From Hetaerina americana (taxonomy: Eukaryota > Arthropoda > Insecta > Odonata > Calopterygidae): a DNA stretch of 64,000 nt. Below, piece after piece: positions 20,340 through 33,404 of the stretch. The position numbers were made by a program, and so were the translations under genes. Under the pieces are notes generated by a model. It was not told where the DNA came from, searched no databases, and was given only the letters and a program-made list of their open reading frames with translations. The stretch spans positions 333,001 to 397,000 of the forward strand of contig JAKTNV010000066.1 in NCBI GenBank assembly GCA_022747635.1, in the 5' to 3' direction. Position 1 is the first letter of the stretch. Each line of letters begins with the position of its first letter.

Positions 20340-21610
20340 TACGAAAGATGTGAATAAAATTTTAAATTATTCAGGCATTTATTTAAACCTAGAACGCTAA
20401 CGCTTTAATATACATCCTATTCTGGTAACGTGGGTTGGAAAAACACCCCAATTTTCAAATATTTGTACCGCACACCCATTATGACTATGAGAGTCTTATG
20501 GCGGCTCATTTTCTTTGTCTTTTTAATTTAGAGTCACGTGACGCACTGATATTTTTTCAAAGTTTAGCGGATGAGAGGAAAATGAGTAAGAAGGGCCAGA
20601 AACGTGAAAAATCAGTAAAATTACTTTTTTCGTAAATTTACGATATATCATTCAATTTTCCATTGAACTTAGTGAATCCAACGGAATTATAAAGGGAAAA
20701 ATACTATGCTGTAAGATGATAATTTTATTTCAGTTTTGAGAGAAAAGGCATTTACTTTAAGAAATCAAAGTGCAAAAATTGTAATAAATCGAAAAATCGA
20801 TATCTGCCGCGGAAATGTGTATTATTAGTTAGAATGTCGTTCAAATTGGCGAAAAAACTGGCTTTATATGAAAGCATAGAGCACATAGACAATCTTTGTA
20901 CAAAAAAATATACAAATCATCATTGCGAAAAGCATATGCATAGCGATTTGTTTCTTCACTCCACATTATCGTTCTAGGGTTAATAACATGTGCCTTCAAG
21001 TTCTAAAATACCTCTGTCTTGGGTCTGAGAGGAGATAGGAAGACATGGTTGCGCCCAAAATGCGTGAGAACTGTTTAAATGTTAATATACAAGGCATAAG
21101 ATGACCTCATTGAATGGGATACGTTTGCAATACTCCGAATGGCGTCGCGTAGTGTGCGAAAACAGATGAGTGTTCTCTCTCCACTTGCGCGTCTCCAACA
21201 CTTCGAGCATCGCACTCCATCTCCAACTGAATGATGAACACAGTTGTAAGAAGTAATGGATGTGCGTATACAATTGGATGCGTGTTCTTGGATGCGTGGC
21301 AGTTAAAATAAAAAAAGACGGAATAACGCCGTGCGTGGCAAGGAGCACAGGAAGCAAATCACGGAGCCGCGGACCAGCCGGCTAATCCAGTACACCAAAA
21401 GAACTTTCTTGGCGGCCATAATGGCTATAACGTTTTAAAAAAAACCTGTGCGGCTGCAGGAAGATTACGTACGTCGACAGTTACGAATAGTGTAAACATT
21501 CTGCCTTTGGTGGTCAAGGTGAGAAAAGAAATGATAAGGCCTAAAAGCATTTGCTGGCATCGTGTAAATTATCGCAAATAACAGTTTATAATTTAAACAA
21601 ACGTATAATT
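20340..21610. other. no gene recognised
   Basis: ORFs of 66 to 91 codons are present without any recognisable motif. AT-rich and unassigned. Confidence 0.5.
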
Positions 21611-21619
21611 TAACAGTGG

Positions 21620-21895
21620 GTCGCGGTAATCCAGGGGTATAGCGTTGGACTACTGACCGGAGGGCTCGGGTTCGATTCTCAGGCAAGTCTCTGTGGGAAC
21701 CTGCTGCAGCTCCAGCCATATGACTTTTCGGGTACGAGATCTTCCTGGGAAACCGTAACCGGCACAGGGAAAGGAACTCCCCCCCCTTATTACCCTGTTA
21801 ATGTGTGAATTTCACATGCCATATGGGGCTTAAAACTGGGTGTACTCTACGAAAACCTACCAAACCGACCTTCGGGTTGATTGCTGTTTCTATAC
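21620..21895 (+). repeat. SINE family 1, near-complete copy
   Basis: The tRNA-like head (GGTCGCGGTAATCCAGGGG, ACTACTGACCGG, then box B GGTTCGATTCT at about 21669-21679) is followed by a body with GAAACCGTAACCGGCACAGG and the 3' end CCTACCAAACCGACCTTCGG...TTGATTGCTGT. Other copies: 5530-5595, 55515-56655 (split) and 59270-59530 (minus). Confidence 0.75.
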
Positions 21896-21899
21896 TTTA

Positions 21900-23465
21900 A
21901 CAATTGTCCTAGGAATACAAATTTAAAGGTCATATAAACAGATTCTCAGCGAAAAAAATGACGAAACTTTTCTGCTATAACAAAAATATTGATTTTAGGT
22001 AATGACTAATGTTACATTAAGCTTAGTGGTTATCTTATATTTTGAATATCGACCACATTAAGGCTTGTATCTTCTGCATCTGAAATTTTTCGCGTCCTAT
22101 TTTTCACTAAAATTCGCAATAATATATGAGACTTGGGTCCGTCACACACACAGGTAAGTGCGTGCATTGCATCCTTAATATTCGATGGAGTTTAGAAAGA
22201 TTTTATATTAACCGTTAACGCATAAATCTTAATTTTAACTGATCATATGGTCAACAATTGACACAAGCAATTAAACAACGACCCCAATTTTCCCTTCCAC
22301 CACGAGAAAGTCGTAAAAATTAATATTTGATGAACGGTTACGACCTCCACAGGTTACTCGATGGGTCATAGATACACGCAATACTTTTTGGCAGAAATGA
22401 AAAACAGAGTGATGCTCAATTACCGAGGGTCACGTGATTCTGGTGCCGTGCGACGGCATCGGTGTCGTTGCCGCTTCGGGTGATTTCATGCTCACTACGT
22501 CTTACCTTATCTCAATGACCAGGCATTAATTTGCGATGCGTAGAATTACTGAGAAAACCTCGCAGGGTTATTAAAACTCGGGACGGATAGGGAGCTCTTC
22601 ATATGCATAAGAGGTGTGCCTTGGGAATATATGTACACTGCGTGAAGTCCTTCCAAGTGAGGGCAGAACGGCCTTAATAAAACCAACTGTCGTCGTCATT
22701 GCAGCTGTAAATCGCGATAGTGAGAGTTCTATTCAATTCCATCATCCCCCCTCCCCCCCCAAAACCACCCCCAGAGCCAACAAATGAATGCGCCCCACGT
22801 TATATCCTGATTCTGGATTAACGTCGTTGTAATTTATCGATCGACGTCATCTCGTCCTCGCTCGCGCCGGACGAGGCCAACTCTCCATTCGCATTGTTGC
22901 GCGCCGTCCGGAGTAGGCACGCTGCTAAAGCATTCCTTCTCGCTTTTTTATCCTATTTTTAACTTTCTCCTTTCTTCTCCGGCGCTCGGTGAATTTTCCA
23001 AAAGGTTCGCTGTCGGAGGAGAGGGCTCCACGACCTCCAGGTGAAAAGGGTAAGGGCCTCTCGCTCCCTCCCCTTTCCTCCCTCATTTCAATTGGGGGCG
23101 CCACTCCAGATGGTGCAGCCTCCCATCACCGGGAGGCAGGGGTGCAGGAATGCATTATGGTGCACAATCTGGGGGGGGGAGGGGGATATGCATTTCAAGC
23201 TCTGTGATGCGCCCCAGACGCGAGATGGAGGCACTGTCTACACTCACTATGCCCACGCTCTCGCCCCTCAACCCACCAGACAACACCCCTCCCCACACCC
23301 CCATAGCACCTCGGCCAGGGCAGGCTGGAATTCCACGCGTATTTCCGATGCAAGTGAATGTTTTTGTGCGTGCATTGACAAGTATACACCCACACACATG
23401 ATGTGTGCGTGCATGAATATGAACATATATATATATAAACTAGTGAGCTTATTTTCTTTTTTGGG
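21900..23465. other. no gene recognised; GC-richer 22800-23340
   Basis: There is a CpG-containing stretch at 22850-22920 and overlapping short ORFs on both strands at 23041-23556. None is recognisable. I cannot tell a host regulatory region from a compositional island. Confidence 0.4.
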
Positions 23466-23539
23466 CATTTCTGTGTCTTTGTCTATATCTACTAGTGCTA
23501 AGTTTTATACAGAAAATAAATATATTTATAAATATATAT

Positions 23540-24512
23540 GCACTTCGTTGTTATGAAATGTAGCGTCCGTTTCAAAAAGATAAGGCAGGGGCGGCGAGTT
23601 AGCATTGAAGCATTGAATGGTATGAAAAGAAAGGAGTACCAACAGGCGGTAGAGGAATACATCATGGAGGACGGTAAAGAGCTAAGTACTATCGAAGAAA
23701 AACGTGAAATAATCAAGAAAGGGTTGTCCAAAGCCGAAAAAAACACTTTTTGGAACCCATTAACGCGAAAAGGACTAGGAAACCATGGATAACGGATGAG
23801 ATGATTACAAAGATGGATGAGAAGAGAAAATGGAAGAATGTAAACACAGGGTTAGGCAAAGTCAGGTACAAAGAGTTAAACAATAAATTGAGGCGGGCAA
23901 CAAATCAAGCAAAAGAAGCATGGTGGACGATGCAGTGTATTTTTGGAAAGTTTGCAGAAGGGTGAAATTGTTGCGCTATACAGCAAGGTTAAATCTTTAT
24001 CGGGAAGGGAGAAAGGAAGATCTATGCTAACAGTTAGAGATAAGTTGGGTAAGATAATAGTTGACACAGGAAAGATCCAAGAGAGATGGGAGGAATATAT
24101 AGAGAACTGCATAGTAAAGAACTTAGAAAACAAAGTTAGACATAGAAAAGGAACATGACGTAGGGAAATATAGCTTAGGTCCATGCATACTCGACGAGGA
24201 GATAGAAAGGGCTTTGAGGGAGATAAAGCTAAATAAGGCCGTAGGGAAAGATAACATTCCCGCGGAACTATTGAAATGTTTAGGAAAATGTGGGAGGAAG
24301 GGGCTTTCTGGGCTGATACGTAGTATCTATGAGGAAGAATCTGGCCGGAAGACTTTGTGAGATCAGTTTTAGTTCCTATTCCGAAAAAGGGAAAGGCTAC
24401 ATCTTGTGAGGACTACAGGACAATAAATTTTATATCCCCCGAGGCTAAAGTTGTTCTCAGGATCATAAACAAAAGGATAGAGAGTAGGGCAAATGGTTAC
24501 TTAGGGGATGAC
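23540..24512 (+). pseudogene. RTE-like LINE, copy B (endonuclease end to reverse transcriptase start)
   Basis: The sequence matches copy A from VVMKCSVRFKKIRQG (23541) through the linker (NNKLRRATNQAKEAWW, KVKSLSGREKGRSMLTVRDK) to the first reverse transcriptase blocks (NKAVGKDNIPAELLKCLG, INKRIESRANGYLGDD, ending near 24512). Frames change at about 23745, 23945, 24150 and 24350. Both ends are truncated; a (TA)n-like stretch precedes it. Confidence 0.8.
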
Positions 24513-24514
24513 CC

Positions 24515-25825
24515 GCACATGGTATTCTCTCATGCAAAAACCCTTACATCCCCCGCGTGCAAATACACATACTACCGAATAACATGCACATACACCTACA
24601 AAAATACCTGATGTCTTGGCAATGTTAAATTTTGTTCCGACTTGTAAAATATATGCTTTTAATATTTCTAAGGTGATTTCGGTTTCTTACTATGCTGATT
24701 CCTGATTGTTCGGGGAAAGAATGAGTATTTGTATGTGTATGGACTGGAATCTATCAACCTTATTTTATATTTGTGGTCTGATCTACCTATAGTATAGTGT
24801 GGGGCCATTATAATAATTCCTTTAGTGTCATCGTTAAACTCGTTTGTTCTGAACCTTTACAAAAGTATTTAAAGCCTCACTTGTTTTCTTCGTATCTCAT
24901 CTGGCTCCTAGGCTAAAAGTGGCTCCCAGCCTAAACTAATACATGTTCTATGGTTTTAGAATTGTTTGCCTACGCACTGTTGGTCAGGGCTCTGGAGTAC
25001 TGTAGGGCGTTGTGCTAGGGTCTATCAAAAGACGACTATTAAGGCCTTATACTATTGCTAATGAGCAATATTAGGCCAACAACGAAAACGTTTGTTGAAT
25101 TACTCCGATCTGAAATTGGAAAATTGGAGACTGAATCGCTGCTCAGTAACACCGAATTCCATTTGTTTAAGTTTTGCTGATTGTCGTTTTGGCGTCTGAT
25201 TTCGGACATTCTTGCGCATTGTCGTCCCGCGCAAAAAGGCCGGCCCTTCTCCCGCGGCGAGCCCCTTAAACATTCCCATCTGCTCCGATTCGTGATGTGC
25301 GAGTTCATTTTGTGCATTTCATTCCGACTGCGTCATCCCTTGGTTAGCGCGTCGTCCATTTTGCGACGCGGACGTCGGATTCGTCGTTTATAAAGCGAAG
25401 GCTGCCAAATTTTTCTAGGACGCCAAACAAAGCGAGGCCACCGAGAGAGGGAGAAAGAGGGAGAGAGAGAGAGAGAGATCTCGTTTGCTGTTGGAATGAG
25501 ACGCACTTTCTTTTAAGGGGAATATTTATAGAGCTCGCCACAGCCGCATTAGATTGAGATCCCCTTGGATTATATTTTTTCGAAACTCCTCAACCACTCG
25601 CGTCAACAAGTCACGTGATACCTCCATTAGAAAATTTACAGAACATTTTAAATGAGATACCGATGGTCAAGAACTGGTCCTTTTATCTTTTACGAAAGCC
25701 GTTCCGTAAATAATGATCATAATATTTTTTTTTAAATTCACACTATTACTTTCGAAAAAAATTAATTTGATGCTATTTTTTCCATTTTGTGTTTTTCACA
25801 CCCATGTAAATATTTTACATACATA
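24515..25825. other. no gene recognised
   Basis: Short ORFs (25039-25317 -, 25181-25393 +) overlap each other and have no family resemblance. A (GA)n run lies at 25441-25480. Confidence 0.45.
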
Positions 25826-25827
25826 TA

Positions 25828-26757
25828 CAAGGCATGTTGAGAAACTAACGGGATTTTTTTTTAATTACGCGGGTTGGGAGAGTCCGATTGTCAAAATATT
25901 TTGATGTTATGTTGGTATACATGTCCCTTTAAATATGATGAAATTTTCAGCTGCACTAATTGTTTATCATTTGGCTGTGGCATCCGCCTCTAAGGTTAGA
26001 CGTGTTTTTGTGAGATCGGCGATTTTCATTTGTTTGAAAAAATCGATCAAAGAATGTGTATCAAATTTTGCGTAAAAAATTAAATAGAGTGTAACAAAGT
26101 GGGTGAAATGTTAAGAAAGGGTTATGGTGAGTCTGCTATGAGTAAAACAAGAGTTTACGAGTGGCAGAAGCATTTCCAAGATAACCGCGACACCCAGGGG
26201 AACATCAAACACCCCCAAGCTCAAAAAGGCAAGAATGAGCAAATCAAAAGTGTAAACAATGCTCATTGTGAAATTAAATTTAAAGCACTTCGCTTTTCCA
26301 CATAAACAACTTTTATTTACGACCTAGGTTTCGTTATGGTCATACCATAACGAAAGTGTTTTAAATTAAATTTCAGTGTGAAGAATTTCCACCAAGTGAC
26401 GCCAGACACTGTTTTATTTAATGCTCATATCTTTTCGACAGTAAAGGAGTGGACCATAAGGAGTTTGTTCCTCAATTGGACGGACAGTTAACGCTGCCTA
26501 CTTCGTGGATGTGCTGGAAAGACACCGAAAAAGGGTCATCGGGACGAGGTCCTGACGTCGCCCCAGCAGACTTCTCCTGTTCCCTCGGATTAAGGCAGCC
26601 CTGAAAGGAACCCGGTCTTCGTCCATAGAAGAGAACCAATCAGCCGTGACTTTGCGAGAGGTCTCCAACGACGCCTTCGAGGGCGCGTACCGGTCATGGG
26701 CAGAGTCGCCGGAAAAATGTATGGAGGCCTAAGGAGAGTACTTTGAAGAATTTTGAG
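25828..26757 (+). mobile_element. mariner relic with an inserted hairpin
   Basis: The left end (CAAGGCATGTTGAGAAACTA from 25828) follows TA. N-terminal transposase is readable at 26099-26225 (GEMLRKGYGESAMSKTRVYEWQKHFQD). A hairpin-bearing segment (26255-26375) interrupts it. C-terminal pieces follow: KGVDHKEFVPQLDGQLTLPT (26445-26500), a VAPADF-type motif (26555-26580) and IEENQSAVT...VSNDAFEGAYRSW (26620-26700), ending with EGEYFEEF at about 26755. The relic at 28720-29260 is the same family. Confidence 0.7.
26255..26375 (-). repeat. fold-back segment with a decayed hammerhead-like end
   Basis: Perfect hairpin 26329-26340/26344-26355 (TTTCGTTATGGT). On the minus strand the hairpin is followed by GAAAC with palindrome ACCTAGGT (26330-26323), C, then TGTGGAAAA at 26302-26294. 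This matches the 3' half of the hammerhead-like module; the CTGANGA part is absent. Flanking AAATTTAAAGCACTT and its inverse form a wider fold-back. Confidence 0.5.
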
Positions 26758-26989
26758 AGTTTTTGCAAATCTGTTTGATAAATTACTTTTAAAGAACAGC
26801 ATTACTTTTGGAACGCATTTTTTATCGAAGCCAAAGCGCCTTAGCCATTCGCTTACTGAAAGGCGTCCATGGGGCCATCGTGTTCCTCGGCACCGCGTCA
26901 TCATCGTCGACTTCGGCCTCTTTGGCGTTATCAAGCGTCATCTTCAGTTACGTCAGGTTTAGATTGTCACTTGTTTAATATTTATTGTT

Positions 26990-27200
26990 TCTCGGCACCA
27001 ATTGGTCCAGGATGGTACGGTGGCTAATGCATTTGCTTCACACACCTAGGGATCCCGTGATAAGCTCGAGGGTGATTAGGCATTTTTCAGTGATATTCCA
27101 ATCCCTGATAGGGGTAGTATGTTGGATCGATTGCCTAAAAGGGAGTACGCCGTCCGCAGGATGGGACGCTGAAGTTTGTGACCCCTAGGCTAATATTGTT
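26990..27200 (+). repeat. SINE family 2 copy
   Basis: The body is shared with 16400-16645 (minus): ATTTTTCAGTG, ATCCCTGATAGG, GTCCGCAGGATGGGAC, GTGACCCCTAGG. The tRNA-like head is degraded. Confidence 0.6.
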
Positions 27201-27419
27201 GATAGAATAGATTTATAACGTTGCCAGTTTTCTCTGTCTACAGTTTCTTCCCCTAATTCCCTGAACATTCTACTTCTATCAAATCGCCCTGGTCTATGCC
27301 CCCGGACATTCAGAAATCACAACAGTAAGAAACCGAAGTCAGTTTGGAAATATTAAAAACATTTAATTTACAAGTCGGAGCAAAGTTAAACATTGCAAAG
27401 CTGTTAGGTATACTTTCAG

Positions 27420-27644
27420 GTGCATGTGTATGTAAGATGTAGTTTGAGTGTTTGCATGTGTGTGGGGTGTAAGTGTTCTTGCATGAATGTATGCCATGTT
27501 TTTTTTTGTGGATGTATGAATTTGTGGTTCTAGTAAGCGGTTTTTTTTCTTTTCTAAATTACGGGTAGTGTCCTAACACCCCCTGCCACACGCACTTGCG
27601 GCGGTTTGCGGGGTATTAAGTAGGTGTAGATGTAGATGTAGATG
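27420..27644 (+). repeat. 5'-truncated CR1-type LINE 3' end, copy f
   Basis: The 3' UTR resembles copy b. It has the hairpin CCCCTGC...GCGGGG (27580-27613) and a (GTAGAT)n tail (27618-27643). Confidence 0.65.
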
Positions 27645-27649
27645 CCTTT

Positions 27650-28715
27650 AATGCTGCAAATTATTTGAATTGTCAGTCCCCCCCCCTGATAGCTTATAGT
27701 ATTCAACATGAAACTGATGCTATAATACTGATTTGAATTTATTTCAGAGAGACGTGAGGCTCATGTGTTCTGACCTTCTCCATTATTTCCGACACCGGAG
27801 GATATAGCGGCGAGGGCCGAGCCTCGCTGGTTCAGAGGTCGCCTATGGGGGCAAAGACGCAACGGGACGTGCGATATCGATGGGTAACACCGTAAGTGGA
27901 ATTTATTTATAAATCTATATTCTATTTTGTTTTCCTGAAATCGAGTTTCTGTAATTTTTTAAAGTGTGGCCTTCATCAAAGACATTAAAACGAAATTCGG
28001 TGTCCTTTTTGGGAATTAGCGCATCGCCATATGTGGATAGTATTTCAGGAAAAATAAAGTGGAAATATCCCTGGTTCAAAAACTTACGAGTATGATGACG
28101 CATTTTCCTAAATATCTACATTTTTTACTAGCCTTCAATTGACCATATTTCCTAGATAAAATAACATTCGGTCCATCGAAACTTTGCTCTTATAAATTGC
28201 AATTTGTTGCATTGATGGGAAACATTTTCGAACCGGTCACAGAATTTGGGTTTCGACGCTTTAACACCATCAGGTGTGGCATAGAATGAGCCAACACCCT
28301 TCCTGCATCTGCGGAATTTGCAGAATTTTGCAGAATCCAATTGGGAATTGTATCGATAACAGGTCGAATTTATCACTATTTATCCGTTTTCTCATCGTTT
28401 CGATTTTTTTCTAATACACCTGAGGGTGATTATTTTCTGTGGAATAAATAATGTTAGAATATTGGAGTATTGAAGATTGAAACGCGGAAGATACTGGCAT
28501 CATCTCTCTGAGCTTAAGAGTAAAAGACGAAAACAAAGCTACCTCTCGGACGGTTTACGCTCGGATTCGAAACTTCATCATATCATGTTCTTGTAATCTT
28601 GCGAAAAATACCGAGTATATTTTGTCCATTTTATTACAGGATACGTTTCAAGAGAAATGCAATTATATTTAAAAAGTCGTTTATTGGACTTATTTGCACA
28701 AACACTTCAAATCTT
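27650..28715. other. no gene recognised
   Basis: Two minus-strand ORFs (27915-28103, 28152-28376) have no recognisable motif. AT-rich and unassigned. Confidence 0.45.
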
Positions 28716-28719
28716 TCAA

Positions 28720-29260
28720 ATGACTGACCTTGAGCCTCAACACATTTTCCACCAACTCTGCCTATACAGGTTTGCGTCCTAGATCGCGTCTACGGGGACC
28801 TCTCGCAAGGCCTTCGTCACGGCTGTTTGATTGTCTTATAGGGACGAAAAACAGGTTCCTTTCAGGGCTACATAAGCCCGAGGAAACAAAAAGAAGTCTG
28901 CTGGGGTACGTCAGGAATACAAGAGGGGTGAGGCAGAGTTGGTACGTGGTGCTTGGCCTGGGACTAGCGAACTCGTAGCGCGTTGTCGCAATAGAGTGAC
29001 CAGGTAGTGGAGCGGCCTTTTTTCATCCTGATGACCGTTTTTCGGAGTCTTTCCAGCACAATCACGTTGTAGGCAGCGTTAACTGTCTTTGAGAATGAAA
29101 CTCCTTATGGACCCCCACTTTACTGACGAAAAAGACAATGAGCGTTGTTTTCACTTTTGATTTGCTCATTATTGCCTTTTTAAGCTTGGGGGAGTGGTCG
29201 GTGTGCTACTTAGCTCATTTTCAATGCGTTGTTGAACAGGATAACAAAAAATGATTTCTT
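28720..29260 (-). mobile_element. mariner relic, same family as 25828-26757
   Basis: The minus strand reads N-terminal-side remains near 29180-29140 (QAQKGNNEQIKSENNAH), the HKEF and QRQLTLPT block at about 29110-29060, then a degraded C-terminal motif region near 28870-28800 (LFPRIKAALKG-like). Stops and shifts throughout; the ends are not resolved. Confidence 0.6.
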
Positions 29261-29460
29261 GAAGTGGTTCGAGGGTTGGGAAAAGCGTCGGCACAAATGT
29301 ATACTATGTAATGGGGATGACTTTGAAGGGAGCAAAATAGATATTCATGAATAACCAGTTAAATTTTGAAAAAACCTATTTAAATTGGCTTTTGAAAGTC
29401 ACGACACATTTTGAACAGGCATCGTATATTATGTAGATGTATCCTTAATTTATGCATGCG

Positions 29461-29497
29461 TGTATATATATATATACACAAATAAATATATATATAT

Positions 29498-29552
<55 letters not shown>

Positions 29553-29591
29553 TATATGTATATATATACATATATATATGTATATATATAC

Positions 29592-29666
<75 letters not shown>

Positions 29667-29695
29667 CATAAATAAATATAAATATATATATATGC
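29461..29695. repeat. (TA)n microsatellite
   Basis: About 235 bp of TA-rich repeat abuts the 5' end of the R1-type LINE. The IYIYIY ORFs here, including the tail of the 325-codon minus-strand ORF, are repeat artefacts. Confidence 0.95.
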
Positions 29696-29701
29696 ACAAA
29701 T

Positions 29702-30224
29702 ATACAAACGTTACTTCAAGACTCATGAGGCTGACCTGGAAATCAAGGACCTTGAGGAAACGACTACGGCAGAGGAAGTTTATGTGGCGCTGGTAAAAGC
29801 GAGCAGTGGAAGCCCAAGCGTAACAGTTGAATCCGTCAAGTCCTTGCGTAAATCGTACGGAAGCACGCAAATTGCATCCGTACGGCTCCCAGCAGAGATA
29901 GTACGAAAAATCATAGGAGAACGAGGGAAGAACCAAATGGGTCTGGTGAAATGCTCCATCCGAGAAGTGAATAAGCCCCGCAAGTGCTACAAATGCTGGC
30001 ACATGGGGCACATCGCAAGCCGATGCAAGAGCGACATCGACCGTTCCAAGCTCTGTATCAAGTGTGGAGACGATGGTCACAAAGTTGCACAGTGCCCAAA
30101 CACGGCAAGGTGTGTCCTGTTCATTGAGAGGGGGAAACAATACGACTGTGACCACGTAGCCGGCAGTTTCAAGTGTTCGGTCGTCAAGGAGGAGACGCAA
30201 AGGCGAATGAATAAACGAAGATGA
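29702..30224 (+). pseudogene. R1-type ORF1 (gag-like) C-terminal part with CCHC zinc knuckles
   Basis: The frame is open from the truncated 5' end to TGA at 30222-30224. It shows [18 protein letters not shown], then [12 protein letters not shown], and two clear knuckles: [14 protein letters not shown] and [15 protein letters not shown] third Cys/His cluster (CVLF...CDH...C) follows. ORF1 protein binds the element RNA. The stop overlaps the ORF2 start as ATGA (30221-30224), a layout known to couple translation in non-LTR elements. The 5' half is missing. Confidence 0.8.
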
Positions 30225-33016
30225 GAGTGATGCAGCAAAATTTGAACCATTGCGAGGCAGCCCAGGACCTTCTGGTCCAGACGGTGACGGAGGTAAAACC
30301 TGACCTGTTGCTAATTTCTGAGCCGTACAGGAAGCACGAAAGATTGCAATGGCCTGCCATTCCAGAGTACCAACGAAAACGCACAAAGAAGATTCGTAAG
30401 GGCTACACTTGAAGACATTCACTTCTACAGCTGCTATGCACCACCCAGTGACGACATTAGTGGTTTCGCTGACTTCCTTGATAGGCTAACCGCAGACGCC
30501 AGGGGACACTCTCCCGTGGCCATTGCGGTAGATTTCTTTTCGTGGGCAGTTGACTGGGGAAGCAAGGTGACGAACCCCAAAGGCCAGGCAGTACTAGAAG
30601 CATTCGCCAGCCTAGATGGAGTGTTGCTTAACACGGGGAACAAATGGACCTTTGAGAAAGGAGGCAAAGGCTCAATTGTGGACCTCAACTTCGTCAGTCA
30701 ATACCTAGTTTCGGACAACAACAATGACTGGGAGGTAACAGACATCTTGCTCCTCAGTGATTACCATCTGATCTGTTGGGAGGTGTTCACTGCCAAGTCA
30801 GGTTGAGCGCCACTTCCTGCAAAGACCAACTTGGTTGGATGGAAGGTCAGCGCTTTCGACTGCGAAATTTTTACAGCAGCGCTGGAGAGAGGGCCAGTCA
30901 TCGCAAGAAATGCCAACGAAGAGGTTAATGAGGTTATGAATCGGATAACCAAGGCATGCGACCTAACAAAGCCCATAAAGGAAAAGGTAATCGACAATTA
31001 CCTGCATACTGGTGGAATGACACAATAGCTACGTTGCGTCGAGAATGCATTCGAACTAGAAGACAGACTAAAAGGAATAGGCGTAGGCCCAATTACCTCG
31101 AGCTGGAAAAGATCTACAAAGACGCCCGGAGTAAGCTGGCTAAGGCGATCAAGACCAGCAAGAAGAAATGTTGGGAGGAGCTACTAGAAGAGGTCGATAG
31201 TGATGCATGGGGCAGACCATACAAGGTAATAATGAAAAGGCTAACGATCCAGTCAATGCCCTCACCCACGTGCCCGAAAAAGCTACAATAGATCGTGACG
31301 GGGCTGTTTCCGCAGCGACCGAATTTTGACGACCTGACTGAGCAATGTGACGAGAATGATATACCGGCAGTAACACTCCAGGAATTAAAGGGAGCGAGCT
31401 CCAAGGCTGGGATCTCGAAAGCCCCCGGGCTGGATGGCATCCCCAAGATTGCACTGAGAGCAGCCATCGAAGAAGTTCCAGAGATGTTCCTCTCTATGTA
31501 CAACAGGTGCATGAGGGAAGGAACTTTTCCCACTCAGCGGAAACGGCAGCGACTAGTTCTCCTCCCTAAAGGAAAGAAGTTACCTGACGAACCGTCATCC
31601 TATCGTCCACTCTGCATGCTGGATACGGCAGGAAAGATTTTCGAGACAATAATCTATGGGAGAATCGAAGAAGTTTCGGAGAGACAATTATCCGACAATC
31701 AGTCTGGATTGCGGAAGAACCGTAACACACTCGACACCATCAGTCTCATCGTCAATAAGGCAAGAGAGGAAATGGCTGGTGAAAGGTGGAAGAACGGCGA
31801 GAAACAGTACTGCCTGATAGTGACATTAGATATCAAATCTGCATTCAACTCAGCCAGATTGGATCGTATTATGGAGGCGCTCTCCGAAATGGGTGTCCCT
31901 GGATGCATACGGAAGATAGTAGGGAGCTACTCCAAAGACCGAATCCTGAGTTATGACACCAATGAAGGTCCTAAGAAGTATCATGTTACCGGAGGAGTTC
32001 CACAAGGCTCGGTGCTTGGACCTCTACTCTGGAACATCATGTATGATGGGCTGCTGAAAATTAAAGGCACAAGAGTAGTGACAAAAGTGGCGTTTGCTGA
32101 CGATGTCGCAATGGTCATCGTGGCAAAGCATGTCGATGAGGTCGCCCATCTCTTCAGTCATTCCTTTGAGATGTGTAGAGAATGGACGGAGCAAATGGGA
32201 TTAGAGCTGGCCGAACACAAAAAGGAAGCGGTACTAGTCACCAGCAGGAAGACCCTGGAGACTATAACTCTGAGAGTGGGAGAACATCGAATTGCCACCC
32301 AGTCATCTTTACGATACCTCGGCGTGCAGATTGACTCGCGTTGAATTTCAAAGCCCAGGTAGAGAGCGCAAGCACAAAGGCAGCTGCAGTTGGGAAGACC
32401 CTATCACGGCTCATGCCCAATGTCGGAGGTCCAAAGCAGAAGAGGAGAGCACTCCTGACGTCAGTCACCACATCGGTCATCACGTATGGCATTGCCATTT
32501 GGGCCAACGCACTCGCAACCCAGAGCACGCGTAGCAAAGAGACATCCGTGTATCGGCTAAGTGCCCTACGAGTAGCAAGTGGATTCCGCACGATGTCCAA
32601 GGAAGCAATAGAAGTCATCTCAGGACTTCTGCCAATCGAGATACTGGCGGAAGACCAGAAGGAGATCTTTAAACGAAGGAAAGCTTTACGAGACTTGAAA
32701 CACAAGAAAAAAGAAGAGCAACTGAAAACTGAAGAACGTAAAAGGAGTTTAGGCCGGTGGCAGAAAAGTTTGGATGACTCGACTAAGGGCAGATGGACGC
32801 AACGGCTGATTCCTCAAGTTGACGAGTGGCTGAATCGCAGTCATGGTGAGGTCAACTATTACCTGACACATGCTATCAGGCCATGGGTGCTACCGAGCCT
32901 ACCTATACAAATTCAAGCACGACGTGTCCCCGGAGTGCCCATCCTGTGTAGGAGTCGACGAAAATGCGGAGAATGTGTTTTTCTTGTGCCCTAGATACAA
33001 TGAAGCTAGGAAATAG
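30221..33016 (+). pseudogene. R1-type ORF2: endonuclease-reverse transcriptase, frameshifted
   Basis: It begins [18 protein letters not shown], with [11 protein letters not shown] shift near 30400 moves the endonuclease to another frame ([13 protein letters not shown], then AVDFFSWAVDWGSK, where family members have GDFNAW, so the catalytic Asn is altered). A stop at 30804 and shifts up to 31290 follow. The reverse transcriptase is well kept in 31295-32344: SKAPGLDGIPKIAL, YRPLCMLDTAGKIFE, VTLDIKSAFNSAR, GGVPQGSVLGPLLW and catalytic FADDVA (32094-32111). The C-terminal part (32341-32994) shifts near 32880 into HGCYRAYLYKFKHDVSPECPSC and ENVFFLCPRYNEARK, the Cys/His motif. It is inactive, but the reverse transcriptase core is intact. 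Confidence 0.85.
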
Positions 33017-33404
33017 CTAGAAATGACGATTAAACATAGTATAACACCAGAAGGTTTGACGGAGGTGATGATGTCATCAAAGGAGGCATTGAGAGCAGTC
33101 GATATCTTTGCATCGAAAGTTCTAAAGGACCTACGAATCGAAGAGCAGGAGAGAAAGAAGGATGAAGATCGAAGAAAGAAAAATGAAGATGGAAGAAAGA
33201 AGAAAGTAGAATGTAGATGGAAGAAAGAAGAATGTAGATAGAATGTAGATAATATAAGAAAGAGAAGATTAGAAGAAAGAAGAGTATTAGAAGAAAAACC
33301 AGAAGGAAGATAAGCACCCCGAACCCCTAATCTTGCCGCCAACATCATGGCAGGGAAGGGGGAGTAGGGATGCCGCTAAACAGATGAAAGAGCTAGCAAT
33401 AGCT

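Noticed and set aside
29445..30422. 325-codon minus-strand ORF
   Set aside because: It is antisense to R1-type ORF1 and ORF2 and ends in translated (TA)n.
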